Source: Paenibacillus phyllosphaerae
Lineage (GTDB): Bacteria > Bacillota > Bacilli > Paenibacillales > Paenibacillaceae
Direction of reading: 5' to 3'
NCBI RefSeq assembly: GCF_014192105.1
Contig: NZ_JACHXK010000009.1
Location: forward strand, 172,561 to 236,560
Length of the DNA stretch: 64,000 nt
The notes beneath the pieces are model-generated. The model searched no databases, was not told the DNA's origin, and worked only from the letters and a program-made list of their open reading frames with translations. Positions 54,312 to 63,330 of this stretch are shown one piece after another (position 1 is the first letter of the stretch; every line of letters starts with the position of its first letter). A program made the translations under genes and the position numbers.

Positions 54312-54592
54312 GGTGGTCGTGGAAATGTTTATTTTTCAACTAGTACTGGCCCTAGATAAGTTGATGTTTTAAATGACGGGGTCGCTTATGAAGCAAAGGT
54401 TGGATTTAAAACGGGATATAAATCAACTTTAGAGTATAAGCAGATGATAAAGGATGCAGAGTTACTTGAAAAAAGTGATGAGATTAATAAAGTTGTTTGG
54501 TATTTCTTCAAGAATAAAAAAGGATCGGTGCGGGTCCAGAATTTCTGAAACAGTTAACTGATAATGGCAATGAATATATAATTTGTGAATAG
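54312..54592 (+). pseudogene. Broken C-terminal toxin domain of a polymorphic (RHS/WapA-like) toxin
   Basis: The frame reads GGRGNVYFSTSTGPR, stop TAA at 54357-54359, then VDVLNDGVAYEAKVGFKTG, YKQMIKDAELLEKSDEINKVVWYFFKNKKGS, then a frameshift, GAGPEFLKQLTDNGNEYIICE and TAG. This is the nuclease-type C-terminus of RHS or WapA toxins (RFVDVL ... YESKVG ... HFF ... GP.l...L...G..Y.I). The stop replaces what is normally an aromatic residue. No N-terminal delivery part is present. Confidence 0.7.
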
Positions 54593-54599
54593 TGGTGAT

Positions 54600-54943
54600 A
54601 ATGTGTACTTAAGTTTAGAGGTGCCATCTGAGATGGCTGATTCCTTTTGAAATAATGATCAAAAGAGAAGCAAATAGATACTTTTTAAATGGTTCATATC
54701 TATCGCTCCAGAAAGAATTGATAATTTAGCCTCCTACTATCTAATGACATCTGGTGATAACGATAAGGAGTTAGATAGATCTATATGTTTATTAAGCAAA
54801 TCGAAATGGTACCAAAAACAAAGGAGGAAGTTCAAGAAGTAATTGACTCTGTGCCTGAATGGTTAAAGGATGAGGTGTCAAATAATTCCTATGGATTCGC
54901 CGAAAAGACATCTACATTAATAATTGAAATAGCTCATTCTTAA
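54600..54943 (+). pseudogene. Decayed immunity-type gene
   Basis: Coding-like pieces in two frames: FKWFISIAPERIDNLASYYLMTS with SGDNDKELDRSICLLSKSKWYQK, then, after a frameshift near 54805, KTKEEVQEVIDSVPEWLKDEVSNN and FAEKTSTLIIEIAHS to TAA at 54941-54943. Position directly behind the toxin remnant suggests its immunity protein. No intact frame remains. Confidence 0.5.
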
Positions 54944-54946
54944 CAC

Positions 54947-54982
54947 AGCGGCGGCTGGCCATTCAATAGGCCGCCGTTTATT
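54947..54982 (+). terminator. Hairpin that the group II intron is inserted behind
   Basis: GCGGCGGC (about 54948-54955) and GCCGCC (about 54971-54976) form a stem followed by TTTATT. Intron begins a few bases later. Confidence 0.6.
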
Positions 54983-54989
54983 GTTGAAC

Positions 54990-56896
54990 GCGTGCCCAGA
55001 GGCACGCATCTTCTAGCCGGTGAAAGTCCGGCCATGGGAGGGGCCAAACCTCAAAGTAGCTAGGATACCTGCGTACGGTGAGAGCTTTGCGCAGAAGCGC
55101 ATCGACAAAAGCTCTGTCGGAGACAGGGCGAGCAACATATCAGGCGGTAACATGAAGTGAATCCTGCCGCGTCGTCAAAGACGCCTCGCAAGAGGGATAA
55201 GAGGAAGCCGAACCTCGGTTCAATGGGTGAAAGTCACGGAAACTGCTACGAACTTGGAGCGGCAATGAAGAATCCTCCGGACTAAGGGGATCGGCATGAT
55301 ATGAAAGAAGGTGCAGTGAACTGGGGAGACCCTCCCCTGCACGGATTTTTTTTTGAAACCGTAACGAAGTGATCTATAAGTCCAAAAGATGAAATGATCG
55401 ACTTGTAGGAAGGGAGTCCGAGGGGTTCATAGTACTGTGGAACGGCAGGACAACACAACCTGCCGGAGGGAAGGAGCCCTGCTATGTTCATGTTTCTTAA
55501 GGAGGTACGAGTTAGTGAATGCCGAAGGGCTAACAACACCAAAAGAAAACGTTCAACAACTCCAAGAGAAGCTAGGTCATGCGGCCAAGGAAACAAGAAG
55601 CCATGCTTTGTATGACAAGGTCTCACAAGGGATATTTTGTGGGAAGCATGGAGGCGAGTGCGCGCGAACAAAGGCGCAGCAGGTATGGATGAACAGACCC
55701 TTGCGGACATTGAGAGGCAAGGTGAATTTCAGTTCATAGAAAAGTGTCACCGACTGCTGAAAGAAGGAGACTACCACCCTTCTCCAGTTCAACGAAAGTA
55801 CATCCCCAAAAAGGATGGAAAGCAGAGGCCTCTGGGCATTCCGACCATTCGTGACCGGTTCATGCAAATGGCAACGAAGCTTGTCATCGAACCTATATTT
55901 GAAGCAGATTTCAAAGAAAACTCGTTAGGCTTCCGCCCGAAAGGAGGTGCCAAACAAGCGCTGGAACGAATCCGTAAAGCATGCAACTGCAAGGGAAATT
56001 GGGTGGTCGACGTCGACATCCAAGGCTACTTCGACAACATCAACCAAGAGAAGCTAATGAAGTTGATCGCCATGTGAATCAGTGATCGGCGCATCTTGAA
56101 ATTGGTGAGAAAGTGGCTTGGTGCGTGAGTCATGGAAGAAGGAGCGTCCGACGGTCGGATTTAGGCACGCCACAAGGCGGAGTGATTTCTCCGTTACTAG
56201 CAAACATCTATCTTAACTACTTCGATCTGCTGTGGGAACGCCATGGAAAACAATGTGGAGAATTAACGCGATATACAGATGACTTTGTGGTCGTATGCAA
56301 AACTAGAAAAGACGCTATGCGTGCTTATGAACTCATCCAGAGAATCATGGAACGGTTGGAGCTAACTCTACATCCGGCCAAAACACGTATTGTTGGCTTA
56401 TGGACAGGCGAAGAAGGTTTTGACTTTCTAGGTATGCATCACAACAGAACAAGAGCAGAAACGTCCAAAGCACGCGTGTATTACTCAACACAACAATGGT
56501 TAACTTCAAAAGCGGAAGCGCGGATTCGCGAAGTGGTGAAGGAGCGCTTAGCACCACCAAGTATGCGAAAGTATGCTTTTCAAGAACACGATGCGTGGCT
56601 GAACCCCAAAATCCCAGGGTGGCGAAATTATTACCACACGGTATACGGTAAACGGAAATTAGCCAAATTAGACTGGTATATTCTACAGCGACTCACAAGA
56701 TGGTATGCGAAGAAACGGCAACGAACGAGATGGATGGGGGCCTTTCGAGAGGTAAGCCATTTGGTAAAACTGCATGGATTGAAAAAGCTCTTGTAATCTG
56801 CATCCTCATGAAGACGAACTTCGGAAAGCCGTATGAGGGAAAACCTCACGTACGGTTTGATGAGGAGGAGCTGGGAAGACCAGCCCTCTACTCTAG
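54990..56896 (+). mobile_element. Group II intron with decayed reverse-transcriptase ORF
   Basis: 5' end GCGTGCCCAGAGGCACGC then TCTAGCCGGTGAAAGTCCGG, the conserved start of bacterial group II introns. Intron RNA domains occupy about 500 bp before the ORF. Domain V is seen at about 56827-56859 (AAGCCGTATGAGGGAAAACC then TCACGTACGGTTT), and domain VI with its bulged A follows to about 56896. The 5' site lies a few bases after a terminator hairpin, the insertion preference of class C introns. Exact ends are estimates (several bases). Confidence 0.85.
55515..56796 (+). pseudogene. Group II intron-encoded reverse transcriptase/maturase, frameshifted
   Basis: Begins at GTG 55515 (GGAGG upstream). 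Frameshift at about 55630 (VSQ then DILWEAWRRVRANKGAAGMDE in another frame), stops TGA at 56075 and again soon after, a second frame change near 56110, then LGTPQGGVISPLLANIYLNYFD, RYTDDFVVVC (the usual YADD is YTDD) and the maturase X domain to TAA. RT0-RT7 blocks are recognisable, e.g. GIPTIRDRFMQMA and SLGFRPKGGAKQAL. No endonuclease domain. It cannot make a full protein, so the intron can move or splice only with help in trans. Confidence 0.9.
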
Positions 56897-56970
56897 TAAT
56901 TGGCAGGCAGTTTACGTCAATAAACCATCCTTGAAAGCAGACTATGCAATAGAAGCGACAAAGGAATTTA

Positions 56971-57786
56971 TTAGTGTTCCATGCTTTCTTTTGTTGAAAG
57001 CAGTAAAAATTCACTGATAATACCCAATTCATCTTCACTAAATAGGTCAATTGTGATTTCAAATTGTAATAACATAGATTGTATGAAATGAGATGCCACC
57101 ATATATAATTGCAAATTGATGGCATCAAAATCATATTCATCTAAATGCCTATAATAATAATCAACATTATTAAGAGCAGCGAAAGTATTATGGACATGCC
57201 ATGACATTTTTCCATATTCATCTTTGCCCATCAAAGTACTGAATTTCGTCCCAGCAACAATTTGATTCCATGAGGGCTTCCAGCTATCAAACAGTAGGTC
57301 ACTGCGTTTCTTTTCAGGTAATGTGGAAAAACAACTCATGTTTAAGATTGAGGTTTTCAAGTCATTACAAACCTCGCTATATTCCTTGTACTGTTCAGAC
57401 TTTTTATCAATCATTCTCCGAGCATCTTTATACCCATGATACTGGTATAGTAGTAATCTCAACTTTTTCTCATGAGCAGAAGATGGTTGAGTGTAGATGT
57501 ACTCAAAAATCAGAAATGTTTCAAAGCAGGAACGAATAATGCTATTAATTGACGCAATATCTAAATATTCATATTGATTATTTGGATTGCGTGTCATTTT
57601 ATATGTCAGTTGCATAACTGAATAAAATTGTATCTTAAATTTTTGAAACATAGCGTTTGCCCAATACAATGAATCGTCATTATGAAAATGAAACCCATTT
57701 ATCCTATTAGTTAATTTTTGAAATATTGAATCGTAATAATATTGAATCTCATGGTTTTCAATTTTATCACCGTTATATATCATCAT
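56971..57786 (-). CDS. DUF5677-like helical protein
   Basis: 271 residues on the minus strand. All-helical, with an IASINSIIRSCFETFLIFEYIY segment (R-x3-E, as in DUF5677 and other HEPN-like helical families) and later WHVHNTFAALNNVDYYYR. HEPN-type RNase motifs (R-x4-6-H) are not clearly present. The ATG at 57786 has a good site on the minus strand (AAGGAGG, complement of 57793-57799). Lies between the intron and the right end. Function unknown. Confidence 0.55.
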   Translation of the reverse strand: MMIYNGDKIENHEIQYYYDSIFQKLTNRINGFHFHNDDSLYWANAMFQKFKIQFYSVMQLTYKMTRNPNNQYEYLDIASINSIIRSCFETFLIFEYIYTQPSSAHEKKLRLLLYQYHGYKDARRMIDKKSEQYKEYSEVCNDLKTSILNMSCFSTLPEKKRSDLLFDSWKPSWNQIVAGTKFSTLMGKDEYGKMSWHVHNTFAALNNVDYYYRHLDEYDFDAINLQLYMVASHFIQSMLLQFEITIDLFSEDELGIISEFLLLSTKESMEH

Positions 57787-58564
57787 TTGACCTCCTTAAT
57801 GCTAGCTGTCTTTTTGTATTCTTTATCTCTATATTAGCTCGCTATGAATACTGATTCTTACTTAAAATAAAGTAGAGTCGCAGAGGTGCTTCCCCCATGC
57901 GACTCGCTAATAATATACAAGGTTCTTCCCTATTTGTAAATGCCATGGACCCGCCTTTTGAGGACAACTTTTGCTTCAAAGATTGATTAGAGCTACATTA
58001 CACAGACTTAACTATTCATAAAAGGCGCTAGTGTCGGCCTTAACTTTCTTTGCATTTATTACCTTTTATTTTGCATCCAAGATTAAATGAAATTCACAAG
58101 GGAAATATCACTGTACCTTCATTATCCTCATTTATCAATTAACATTATCACTTCAATATTTTCAATCCCAAAAAATTCTGTTTCATGTGTTGTAATATTA
58201 ATTTTGTTATTTCAATATCATAAACGTTTTCTACTATTGTATTGTAAGACAGCTCTCTTAGTGATTCTGGTAAAGTCCTTGAAAAACAAAGACTTCAGAG
58301 AGAAACCGCGCCCGATGCCTGCGTATGAAGTTATAGAGGCTCAGAATCGCAAGATAGAGCGCCAGATGTATCTCTAGTTCTCTTTTACATAGGATTCGAT
58401 CGCTTGATTTGATTAAATGGTCGGAATGAATGTTGTGGGGACGAAATGGGGACCAAAGCCGTTCTAAAAGAAAAAAACACAACCCAATAGAACCATACGC
58501 AAACAGAGGAAACCCTTATGAATCAAGGTTCTGACCATCCGTGGCACATAGCAACCAACATACC
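57787..58564. other. Right end of the element, largely non-coding
   Basis: About 780 bp. A plus-strand frame ending at 58377 has a coding-like tail, FREKPRPMPAYEVIEAQNRKIERQMYL in outline, but its upstream part is low-complexity and Phe/Leu/Ser-rich; it looks like a remnant of a longer gene. A GGGGACGAAATGG motif at 58437-58449 matches one beside attL. Nothing else recognised. Confidence 0.5.
58437..58449 (+). repeat. Subterminal repeat shared by both element ends
   Basis: GGGGACGAAATGG here and at 26536-26548, same orientation, both preceded by TTGT-like bases and followed by (A/G)GAC. Candidate arm-type integrase binding site. Confidence 0.5.
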
Positions 58565-58594
58565 TATGTTCCCGCATACGAGTCATGTGGAGTG
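58565..58594. repeat. attR, 30-bp core direct repeat
   Basis: Identical to 26457-26486. Confidence 0.93.
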
Positions 58595-58622
58595 TGTGGT
58601 TTGGCTGGAGAGTAATCGCTAG
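58566..58622 (+). pseudogene. rlmCD: Displaced native 3' end of rlmCD
   Basis: Frame MFPHTSHVECVVWLESNR then TAG (58620-58622). Its first ten codons are the att repeat and match the intact gene; the last eight are the original C-terminus that was cut off by integration. Excision would restore it. Confidence 0.88.
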
Positions 58623-58683
58623 TAATGTTAAGGGGCGTGAGTAAACGTCCCTTTTTGTTTTATATACTAAGTCTAGATAGAGG

Positions 58684-59064
58684 ATGACGACGATGTTAAC
58701 CCCTTCTCAAATCAAACGTAAGTTAAAAGAATACTCGAAAGAAGAACTTATTGAGCTCTTATATCAGACTGTTAAGGCGAACAAAGAGGCTCGGACATTT
58801 GTTTTGAACCATTTGGAAGAGAAGTCGGACTCGCTTGGCGAATCGAAAACTGGAACTGGTGTTGTTTCTTTTGCTGCCATGAGTAAGTGGCTTGAGCTTC
58901 CTGAGCATGTACGCGAACTATACATCAGTAACGTCTGGTGTGGATCCTGTTCGGGCGTAACAACGATCAAAGACTATAACGTACAGATAGAGAAGTTTGG
59001 GATTGTTCTGCGAGGAAAGTGTGCCAAATGCGAGCATTCGGTCGCTAGAGTTGTTGAGGACTGA
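58684..59064 (+). CDS. DUF6155-like zinc-binding protein
   Basis: 126 residues (ATG 58684 or 58693). N-terminus SQIKRKLKEYSKEELIELLYQTVKANKEARTFVL in outline, a helical pattern of DUF6155; C-terminus with CGSCSGV and CAKCEHS, a zinc ribbon. Base composition still lower than the core. First complete gene outside the element. Confidence 0.6.
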   Translation: MTTMLTPSQIKRKLKEYSKEELIELLYQTVKANKEARTFVLNHLEEKSDSLGESKTGTGVVSFAAMSKWLELPEHVRELYISNVWCGSCSGVTTIKDYNVQIEKFGIVLRGKCAKCEHSVARVVED

Positions 59065-59322
59065 GTGTTTGAGTCTCAGAATAAAAAACTGTGCTCCAAT
59101 TGCTTAACATCTGCCAGTAATATTGTACTGATAAAGTTGGTTATTATATTAAAATGGTTTTAACTGCATAAAGTGATGGGAAGGATAGTATGTATAACTT
59201 TTGTGAAGCGAAATAAACCGTGTTATAATTAACGCACGTATATACTATCGTTCACATGAGATTGCTTCCTAATCGACGTTTAGGTGGTGAGAGCAGTGTG
59301 TAACGAAAGGGAGGAAGAAGAA

Positions 59323-59499
59323 ATGGCAACCAATACATTGGCTGAACAATTGACATTAAACGAATCGGAAGCCCAACAAATTCTGTCCAGTTCAGTAAAA
59401 ATACTCCCCCCAACTAATGTGCAATTTGATTTCACTTTAGATGAAAAGGCAAAAAGGACGACTGCTGCGTCAATACTTGCCTCACGGAAGGGGAAGTAA
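59323..59499 (+). CDS. Small protein upstream of a GNAT gene, possible antitoxin
   Basis: 58 residues from ATG 59323 (GGGAGGAAG upstream; a longer frame from 59284 exists). TLNESEAQQILSSSVKIL and FDFTLDEKAKRTTAASILASRKGK; basic C-terminus. Eight bases before the GNAT gene. In type II modules of the GNAT kind the antitoxin precedes the toxin; no DNA-binding fold is obvious, so this remains tentative. Confidence 0.5.
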   Translation: MATNTLAEQLTLNESEAQQILSSSVKILPPTNVQFDFTLDEKAKRTTAASILASRKGK

Positions 59500-59507
59500 A
59501 AACTACA

Positions 59508-60053
59508 ATGCAGGTAGTTGATTTGTCAAGTTTAATTAGTGTGGAAACAGAGGAGGGAGAAGTTCAAAAATATCTCTCCTCTTTTTGTTGTTCAAAAAAT
59601 GAAGAAGTAGAGTCATTTCTGCATAACAGAGCTATAGATGCTGAAAAAAGAGATTTTGCTCGTACAAGCTTAGTCATTGATGATCAAACAGACACAAATG
59701 AAATAATTGGTTATTTTACGGTTACTGTGAAGCCATTTCATTTTAGTGAGGATATCTCTAAATCAACGAAGCAGAAGCTTTCGGGAAGTAAAAATTCTGA
59801 GAATTTTACTACCACATTAATTGCTCAGCTTGGACGTTCAGATCCATATAAAGGACAAGTTAGTGGGAAAGAAATTTTGGAACTCGCGCTTCATCGGTGT
59901 AAAGAGATTAAACAGCTGACTGGGTTACGTATAGTTTGCGTAGAGTACGAGGACGTACAACCTCTAAGAGATTTCTATGAGGAGAATGGATTTTATTTTC
60001 TTCAAACCAATCAGAATAATAATTTAAGACTAAGTTTTGTTAGACTATCCTAA
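59508..60053 (+). CDS. GNAT-family acetyltransferase
   Basis: 181 residues. LVIDDQTDTNEIIGYFTVTVKPF (strands 2-4), AQLGRSDPYKGQVSGKEILELALHRC around the acetyl-CoA loop (Q/R-x-x-G-type, here GQVSGKEI), and YEENGFYFLQ near the end. The large insertion and partner gene resemble the TacT-like GNAT toxins that acetylate aminoacyl-tRNA, but stand-alone metabolic GNATs look alike. Ends with a terminator downstream at 60173. Confidence 0.65.
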   Translation: MQVVDLSSLISVETEEGEVQKYLSSFCCSKNEEVESFLHNRAIDAEKRDFARTSLVIDDQTDTNEIIGYFTVTVKPFHFSEDISKSTKQKLSGSKNSENFTTTLIAQLGRSDPYKGQVSGKEILELALHRCKEIKQLTGLRIVCVEYEDVQPLRDFYEENGFYFLQTNQNNNLRLSFVRLS

Positions 60054-60172
60054 TATTAGGTTTTTGGTTGAACACCTATATCTAGAATAACCAATCGTCG
60101 TAATTCCACCCAGTGACTGGTTTTTAACATAATTGAATTCATACATAAATGCATTGCCTATAAGTGACTTCT

Positions 60173-60204
60173 GACTCAAGCAAAGAGGATGCTTGGGTCT
60201 TTTT
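60173..60204 (+). terminator. Intrinsic terminator after the GNAT gene
   Basis: GACTCAAGCA (60173-60182) with TGCTTGGGTC (60190-60199), then five T. Confidence 0.75.
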
Positions 60205-60301
60205 AATTTGCTCTAATAGACTCCGAACAAACATTCGCTGACACCTATCTGTCCGTTGCCTTTGGTAAGCTGAAGCTACAAGAACCAAGGAGGAATCGAA
60301 C

Positions 60302-61543
60302 ATGAAATCTGCTGTTCATATGACCTATGCGTGGAGCCGCCCATATTTCTCAACAAAAGGAGAAGAGAAAGTTTACCTGCTCATAGAGTTGAAAGGGACC
60401 GCACAGCCGAGCAAAAACCGAGCACCATTGAACGTATCGTTAGTCTTAGATCGCAGCGGTTCTATGCATGGAGAGCCGCTTGCGTACAGCAAGCAGGCTT
60501 GCCAATTCGTCGTGGAGCAGATGGATGCTCGAGATCAGTTGAGTCTTGTCGCTTTCGACAACGAGGTGACAACGGTGTTCCCGCCTAGCCAAGTGACGCT
60601 AAAGGATAAGCTGAAGCAACAGATTACGACTATCGAATCTGGAGGGAGCACGAACCTAAGCGGCGGTTTGCTTGAAGGAGCGGGATACGTTCGTAAGGGA
60701 AAACAAGAAGGAACGGTAAACCGGGTAATTCTGCTTTCTGATGGTCATGCCAACGTGGGGATTACGGATAGGAATCAGTTGGTTGAAATTGCAAGAGAGT
60801 ACTACACATCTGGTGTAGGCATTTCAGCTATGGGGGTTGGGGACGGCTTTGATGAAGAGCTTATGGAGGTACTTGCCGAATATGGCGGTGGGAATTTTCA
60901 TTATATTCGCAAGCCGGACGATATCCCTTCAATATTCGAGCAGGAACTGCAGGGCTTGCTGAGCGTGGTTGCTCAGAATGTGAAGATTACACTGCAACCG
61001 TCAAATCATGCTCAAATAACCGGAATATATGGCTATCGTGCGGAGGAGCAGGATGGCGTGTCTATGGTACAAGCTGGCGATTTGTTCGGCGAGGAGGTAA
61101 AGGGGCTTCTGATCGAAATGTCGATCGATCCACATGCCTCCGGAACGCACACCGTGCTTATGGCAACAAGTGAATATATCGATGTGACCGAAGGCGCCGC
61201 AGCTTGTACGCTTTGCTGTGAAGTGAAAGGGAATTTCTCATCCGATCTGGAGCAGCTCGCAGAGCCTGCAGATCCGAATGTTATGAACTATGTACAGCTA
61301 ATGCGTTCCGCTAAGACGATTGAAACTGCGATGGAGGCACTTGACCAAGGGGATGTGGAGACAGGGAAGGCGCTGCTCCAAATGCAAGCCGACGAAATGT
61401 ACCAATTCGCCGCGGAGAACGGCGATGCCCAGTTGCAGGCGGAGGCGGAGTTGCTTGCTGAACACCTACCATATTTCGCGTACTCCGGCCAGATGCGAAA
61501 GGAGCTTCACGCGCAGAAATATCGGCAAATGAAACGGCGTTAA
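60302..61543 (+). CDS. VWA-domain protein, cytoplasmic
   Basis: 413 residues with no signal peptide. Residues about 40-215 form a von Willebrand A domain with the MIDAS motif LVLDRSGSMHGEPL and later SGGSTNLSGG and LLSDGHANVG. The remainder is beta-rich (residues 220-320) then helical. Similar VWA proteins in Bacilli are of unknown function and bind partners through a divalent metal. GC rises to the core level in its second half. Confidence 0.85.
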   Translation: MKSAVHMTYAWSRPYFSTKGEEKVYLLIELKGTAQPSKNRAPLNVSLVLDRSGSMHGEPLAYSKQACQFVVEQMDARDQLSLVAFDNEVTTVFPPSQVTLKDKLKQQITTIESGGSTNLSGGLLEGAGYVRKGKQEGTVNRVILLSDGHANVGITDRNQLVEIAREYYTSGVGISAMGVGDGFDEELMEVLAEYGGGNFHYIRKPDDIPSIFEQELQGLLSVVAQNVKITLQPSNHAQITGIYGYRAEEQDGVSMVQAGDLFGEEVKGLLIEMSIDPHASGTHTVLMATSEYIDVTEGAAACTLCCEVKGNFSSDLEQLAEPADPNVMNYVQLMRSAKTIETAMEALDQGDVETGKALLQMQADEMYQFAAENGDAQLQAEAELLAEHLPYFAYSGQMRKELHAQKYRQMKRR

Positions 61544-61643
61544 AAGAGGAAGACTGTTAAGCCATATCGAATAGCCTGTATAGGTACAAAGACTGGGTTC
61601 TCTATACCCAACACTCCCAATTATCACCAAAGGTGTGTGAGGC

Positions 61644-62024
61644 ATGGAATCAATGTGGATGAAACGGCTGTATGATTACTGCCGTATGCAGCCGTTGACT
61701 AAGACAACACTTCTAGTCGAGCGATTCGACCAAGGAGATCAATGGTTGGCTTGGCTTTGCGCGCAATATGGCCCGGTAATCAATATAGAAGTAGAAACGG
61801 TGCGTACACTCGTTGTCAAAAAGACAAAGACTGCACTTGCCCGTCAAGGTGTAACGCTCTTAAACAACGGACAGACGTACTGGATCGTTCACCAGCTGAT
61901 GCTAGAGCTAGCAGCTCGTTACACGCATTACATACCAGCTGAGTTGGTGACGACGGGTATTGTCCGCAGCTTCCATGACGCGCTTCAGCAATGCCGTTTA
62001 GCTGGACTACAAGCGCACCAATGA
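61644..62024 (+). CDS. Hypothetical protein
   Basis: 126 residues from ATG 61644 with GTGTGAGG upstream. Mixed alpha/beta, no TM, no recognised family: MWMKRLYDYCRMQPLTK, VINIEVETVRTLVVKKTK. Function unknown. Confidence 0.5.
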   Translation: MESMWMKRLYDYCRMQPLTKTTLLVERFDQGDQWLAWLCAQYGPVINIEVETVRTLVVKKTKTALARQGVTLLNNGQTYWIVHQLMLELAARYTHYIPAELVTTGIVRSFHDALQQCRLAGLQAHQ

Positions 62025-62192
62025 GGTAGAGGCTGAGTTCGTGTAAAAGAATTACGGGACTCAAATGTGAATACGAACATGTAAACTTGTCGAAGGTCGG
62101 CAGCCTTTTTTTCAAAGACAGTTTCTATATTGGTTTGAACTGAACCTCAATGTAATACAATGAAGCTATTACGTTGTTGGGAGGGCTATATC

Positions 62193-62423
62193 ATGATTTT
62201 AAAGAAAATCGACGCTCAAACAGCTAATGCAATCCAATCATTACTCCAACAACAAAATATTCACTCTACACGTATACTAATTGATTTTGAGAAAAGAATA
62301 GTAGTATCACAAGATAATGACTACTCCATTGATGATCTACTTGAAGCGGCAGGTTCTATATCGCCGGAACGGGGACAGGAACTACTGAAAGAAGTGAGCC
62401 GGTCACGTGAGGAATGGAGCTAA
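62193..62423 (+). CDS. Small acidic hypothetical protein
   Basis: 76 residues; start ATG 62193 after GGGAGGG, although the frame is open from 62160. ANAIQSLLQQQNIHSTRILIDFEKRIVVSQ, then SIDDLLEAAGSISPERGQELLKEV; a helix-strand-helix layout reminiscent of small antitoxins, with no toxin beside it. A terminator (62469-62492) follows. Confidence 0.5.
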   Translation: MILKKIDAQTANAIQSLLQQQNIHSTRILIDFEKRIVVSQDNDYSIDDLLEAAGSISPERGQELLKEVSRSREEWS

Positions 62424-62468
62424 TGTACTGCGAGTTCCCTAATTATGAAACCTTGCTTTTAATCTTCT

Positions 62469-62492
62469 GCAGCCTCTCCAGGCTGCTTTTTT
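62469..62492 (+). terminator. Intrinsic terminator
   Basis: Perfect GCAGCC-TCTCCA-GGCTGC followed by six T. Confidence 0.85.
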
Positions 62493-62599
62493 ACATCTCC
62501 CCCCCTAAATATGTTAACATAGACAAAGATGGTGGCCTCTGTAGGTGACTGGGCTTTCATCCTGCGGGCCAAAATCTCTATAAAAGGATGTAGGAACCC

Positions 62600-63307
62600 A
62601 TGAACCTGGAAGAAGTCATGCAGGAGCTCGAAGCGCTGGGCAAGGAACGACTGAAGAAAATGTACATGTCCAACGGTGCGCATGAGCCGGTCTTCGGCGT
62701 GGCGACCGGGGAGATGAAGCCGCTCTTCAGGAAGATCAAGATTAATCAGCCGCTGGCGGAGGAGCTGTACGCCACAGGCAACTACGACGCGATGTACTTT
62801 GCCGGCATCATTGCCGATCCCAAAGCGATGACCGCGGCGGATTATGACCGGTGGATGGATGGGGCATATTTCTATATGTTGTCCGATTATGTGGTGGCCG
62901 TCACCTTGGCAGAGGCGGATATTGCGCAAGAGGTGGCCGACACGTGGATCGCAAGCGGCGATGAGCTGCGGATGTCCGGCGGGTGGAGCTGTTATTGCTG
63001 GCTGCTGGGCAATCGCAAGGACCATGAGTTTTCCGAAGAAAAGCTCGCCGGTATGCTTGAAACGGTGAAGTCCTCCATTCATGAAGCGCCGAGACGTGCG
63101 CAGATCGCGATGAACAATTTCATCTACACCGTGGCGGTATCCTATGTCCCTCTCCATGAGCGAGCGGTCGGAATTGCGAAGGAAGTCGGCCCGATCGAAC
63201 TGAAGAAGGACAAAGGGAAGAGCAGCTTCCTGAACGCCATGGAAACGATCCAAAAGGCGATCGACAAGAATCAAATTGGCTTCAAACGCAAGCATGTTCG
63301 ATGTTAA
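62600..63307 (+). CDS. DNA alkylation repair protein, AlkD-like (HEAT repeats)
   Basis: 235 residues from ATG 62600. Helical repeats with MYMSNGAHEPVFGVATGEMKPLFRKIKINQPLAEELYATGNYDAMYFAGIIADPKAM in outline, then VQMAHS-type helices and SSIHEAPRRAQIAMNNFIYTVAVSYVPL; this is the AlkD/DNA alkylation repair family, which removes bulky N3/N7-alkyl bases. Some members lack glycosylase activity. GC-rich like the core. Family call is good; activity is untested. Confidence 0.85.
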   Translation: MNLEEVMQELEALGKERLKKMYMSNGAHEPVFGVATGEMKPLFRKIKINQPLAEELYATGNYDAMYFAGIIADPKAMTAADYDRWMDGAYFYMLSDYVVAVTLAEADIAQEVADTWIASGDELRMSGGWSCYCWLLGNRKDHEFSEEKLAGMLETVKSSIHEAPRRAQIAMNNFIYTVAVSYVPLHERAVGIAKEVGPIELKKDKGKSSFLNAMETIQKAIDKNQIGFKRKHVRC

Positions 63308-63330
63308 GCAAAGCATAACGGAGTGATGAA

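Larger units (their letters stand above)
26457..58594. mobile_element. 32-kb integrative element inserted in the 3' end of rlmCD
   Basis: Bounded by a perfect 30-bp direct repeat. Integrase and excisionase genes lie at the left end, with the integrase reading toward attL. Unit length from repeat to repeat is 32,108 bp. Base composition falls to roughly 35-38% GC against 55-60% in the flanks. Contents include a phage-type replication protein, a sigma-like factor and an XRE repressor, but no capsid, terminase, tail or conjugation genes were seen, so it is neither a complete prophage nor a self-transmissible ICE. A prophage-derived island or satellite is the best description; mobility today is unproven. 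Confidence 0.9.

Noticed and set aside
57270..57539. Plus-strand 89-codon frame inside the DUF5677-like gene
   Set aside because: Antisense shadow of the minus-strand gene, with no ribosome site.
26457..58594. Complete prophage or ICE
   Set aside because: No terminase, capsid, portal, tail, holin, relaxase or type IV secretion genes were seen between the att repeats.
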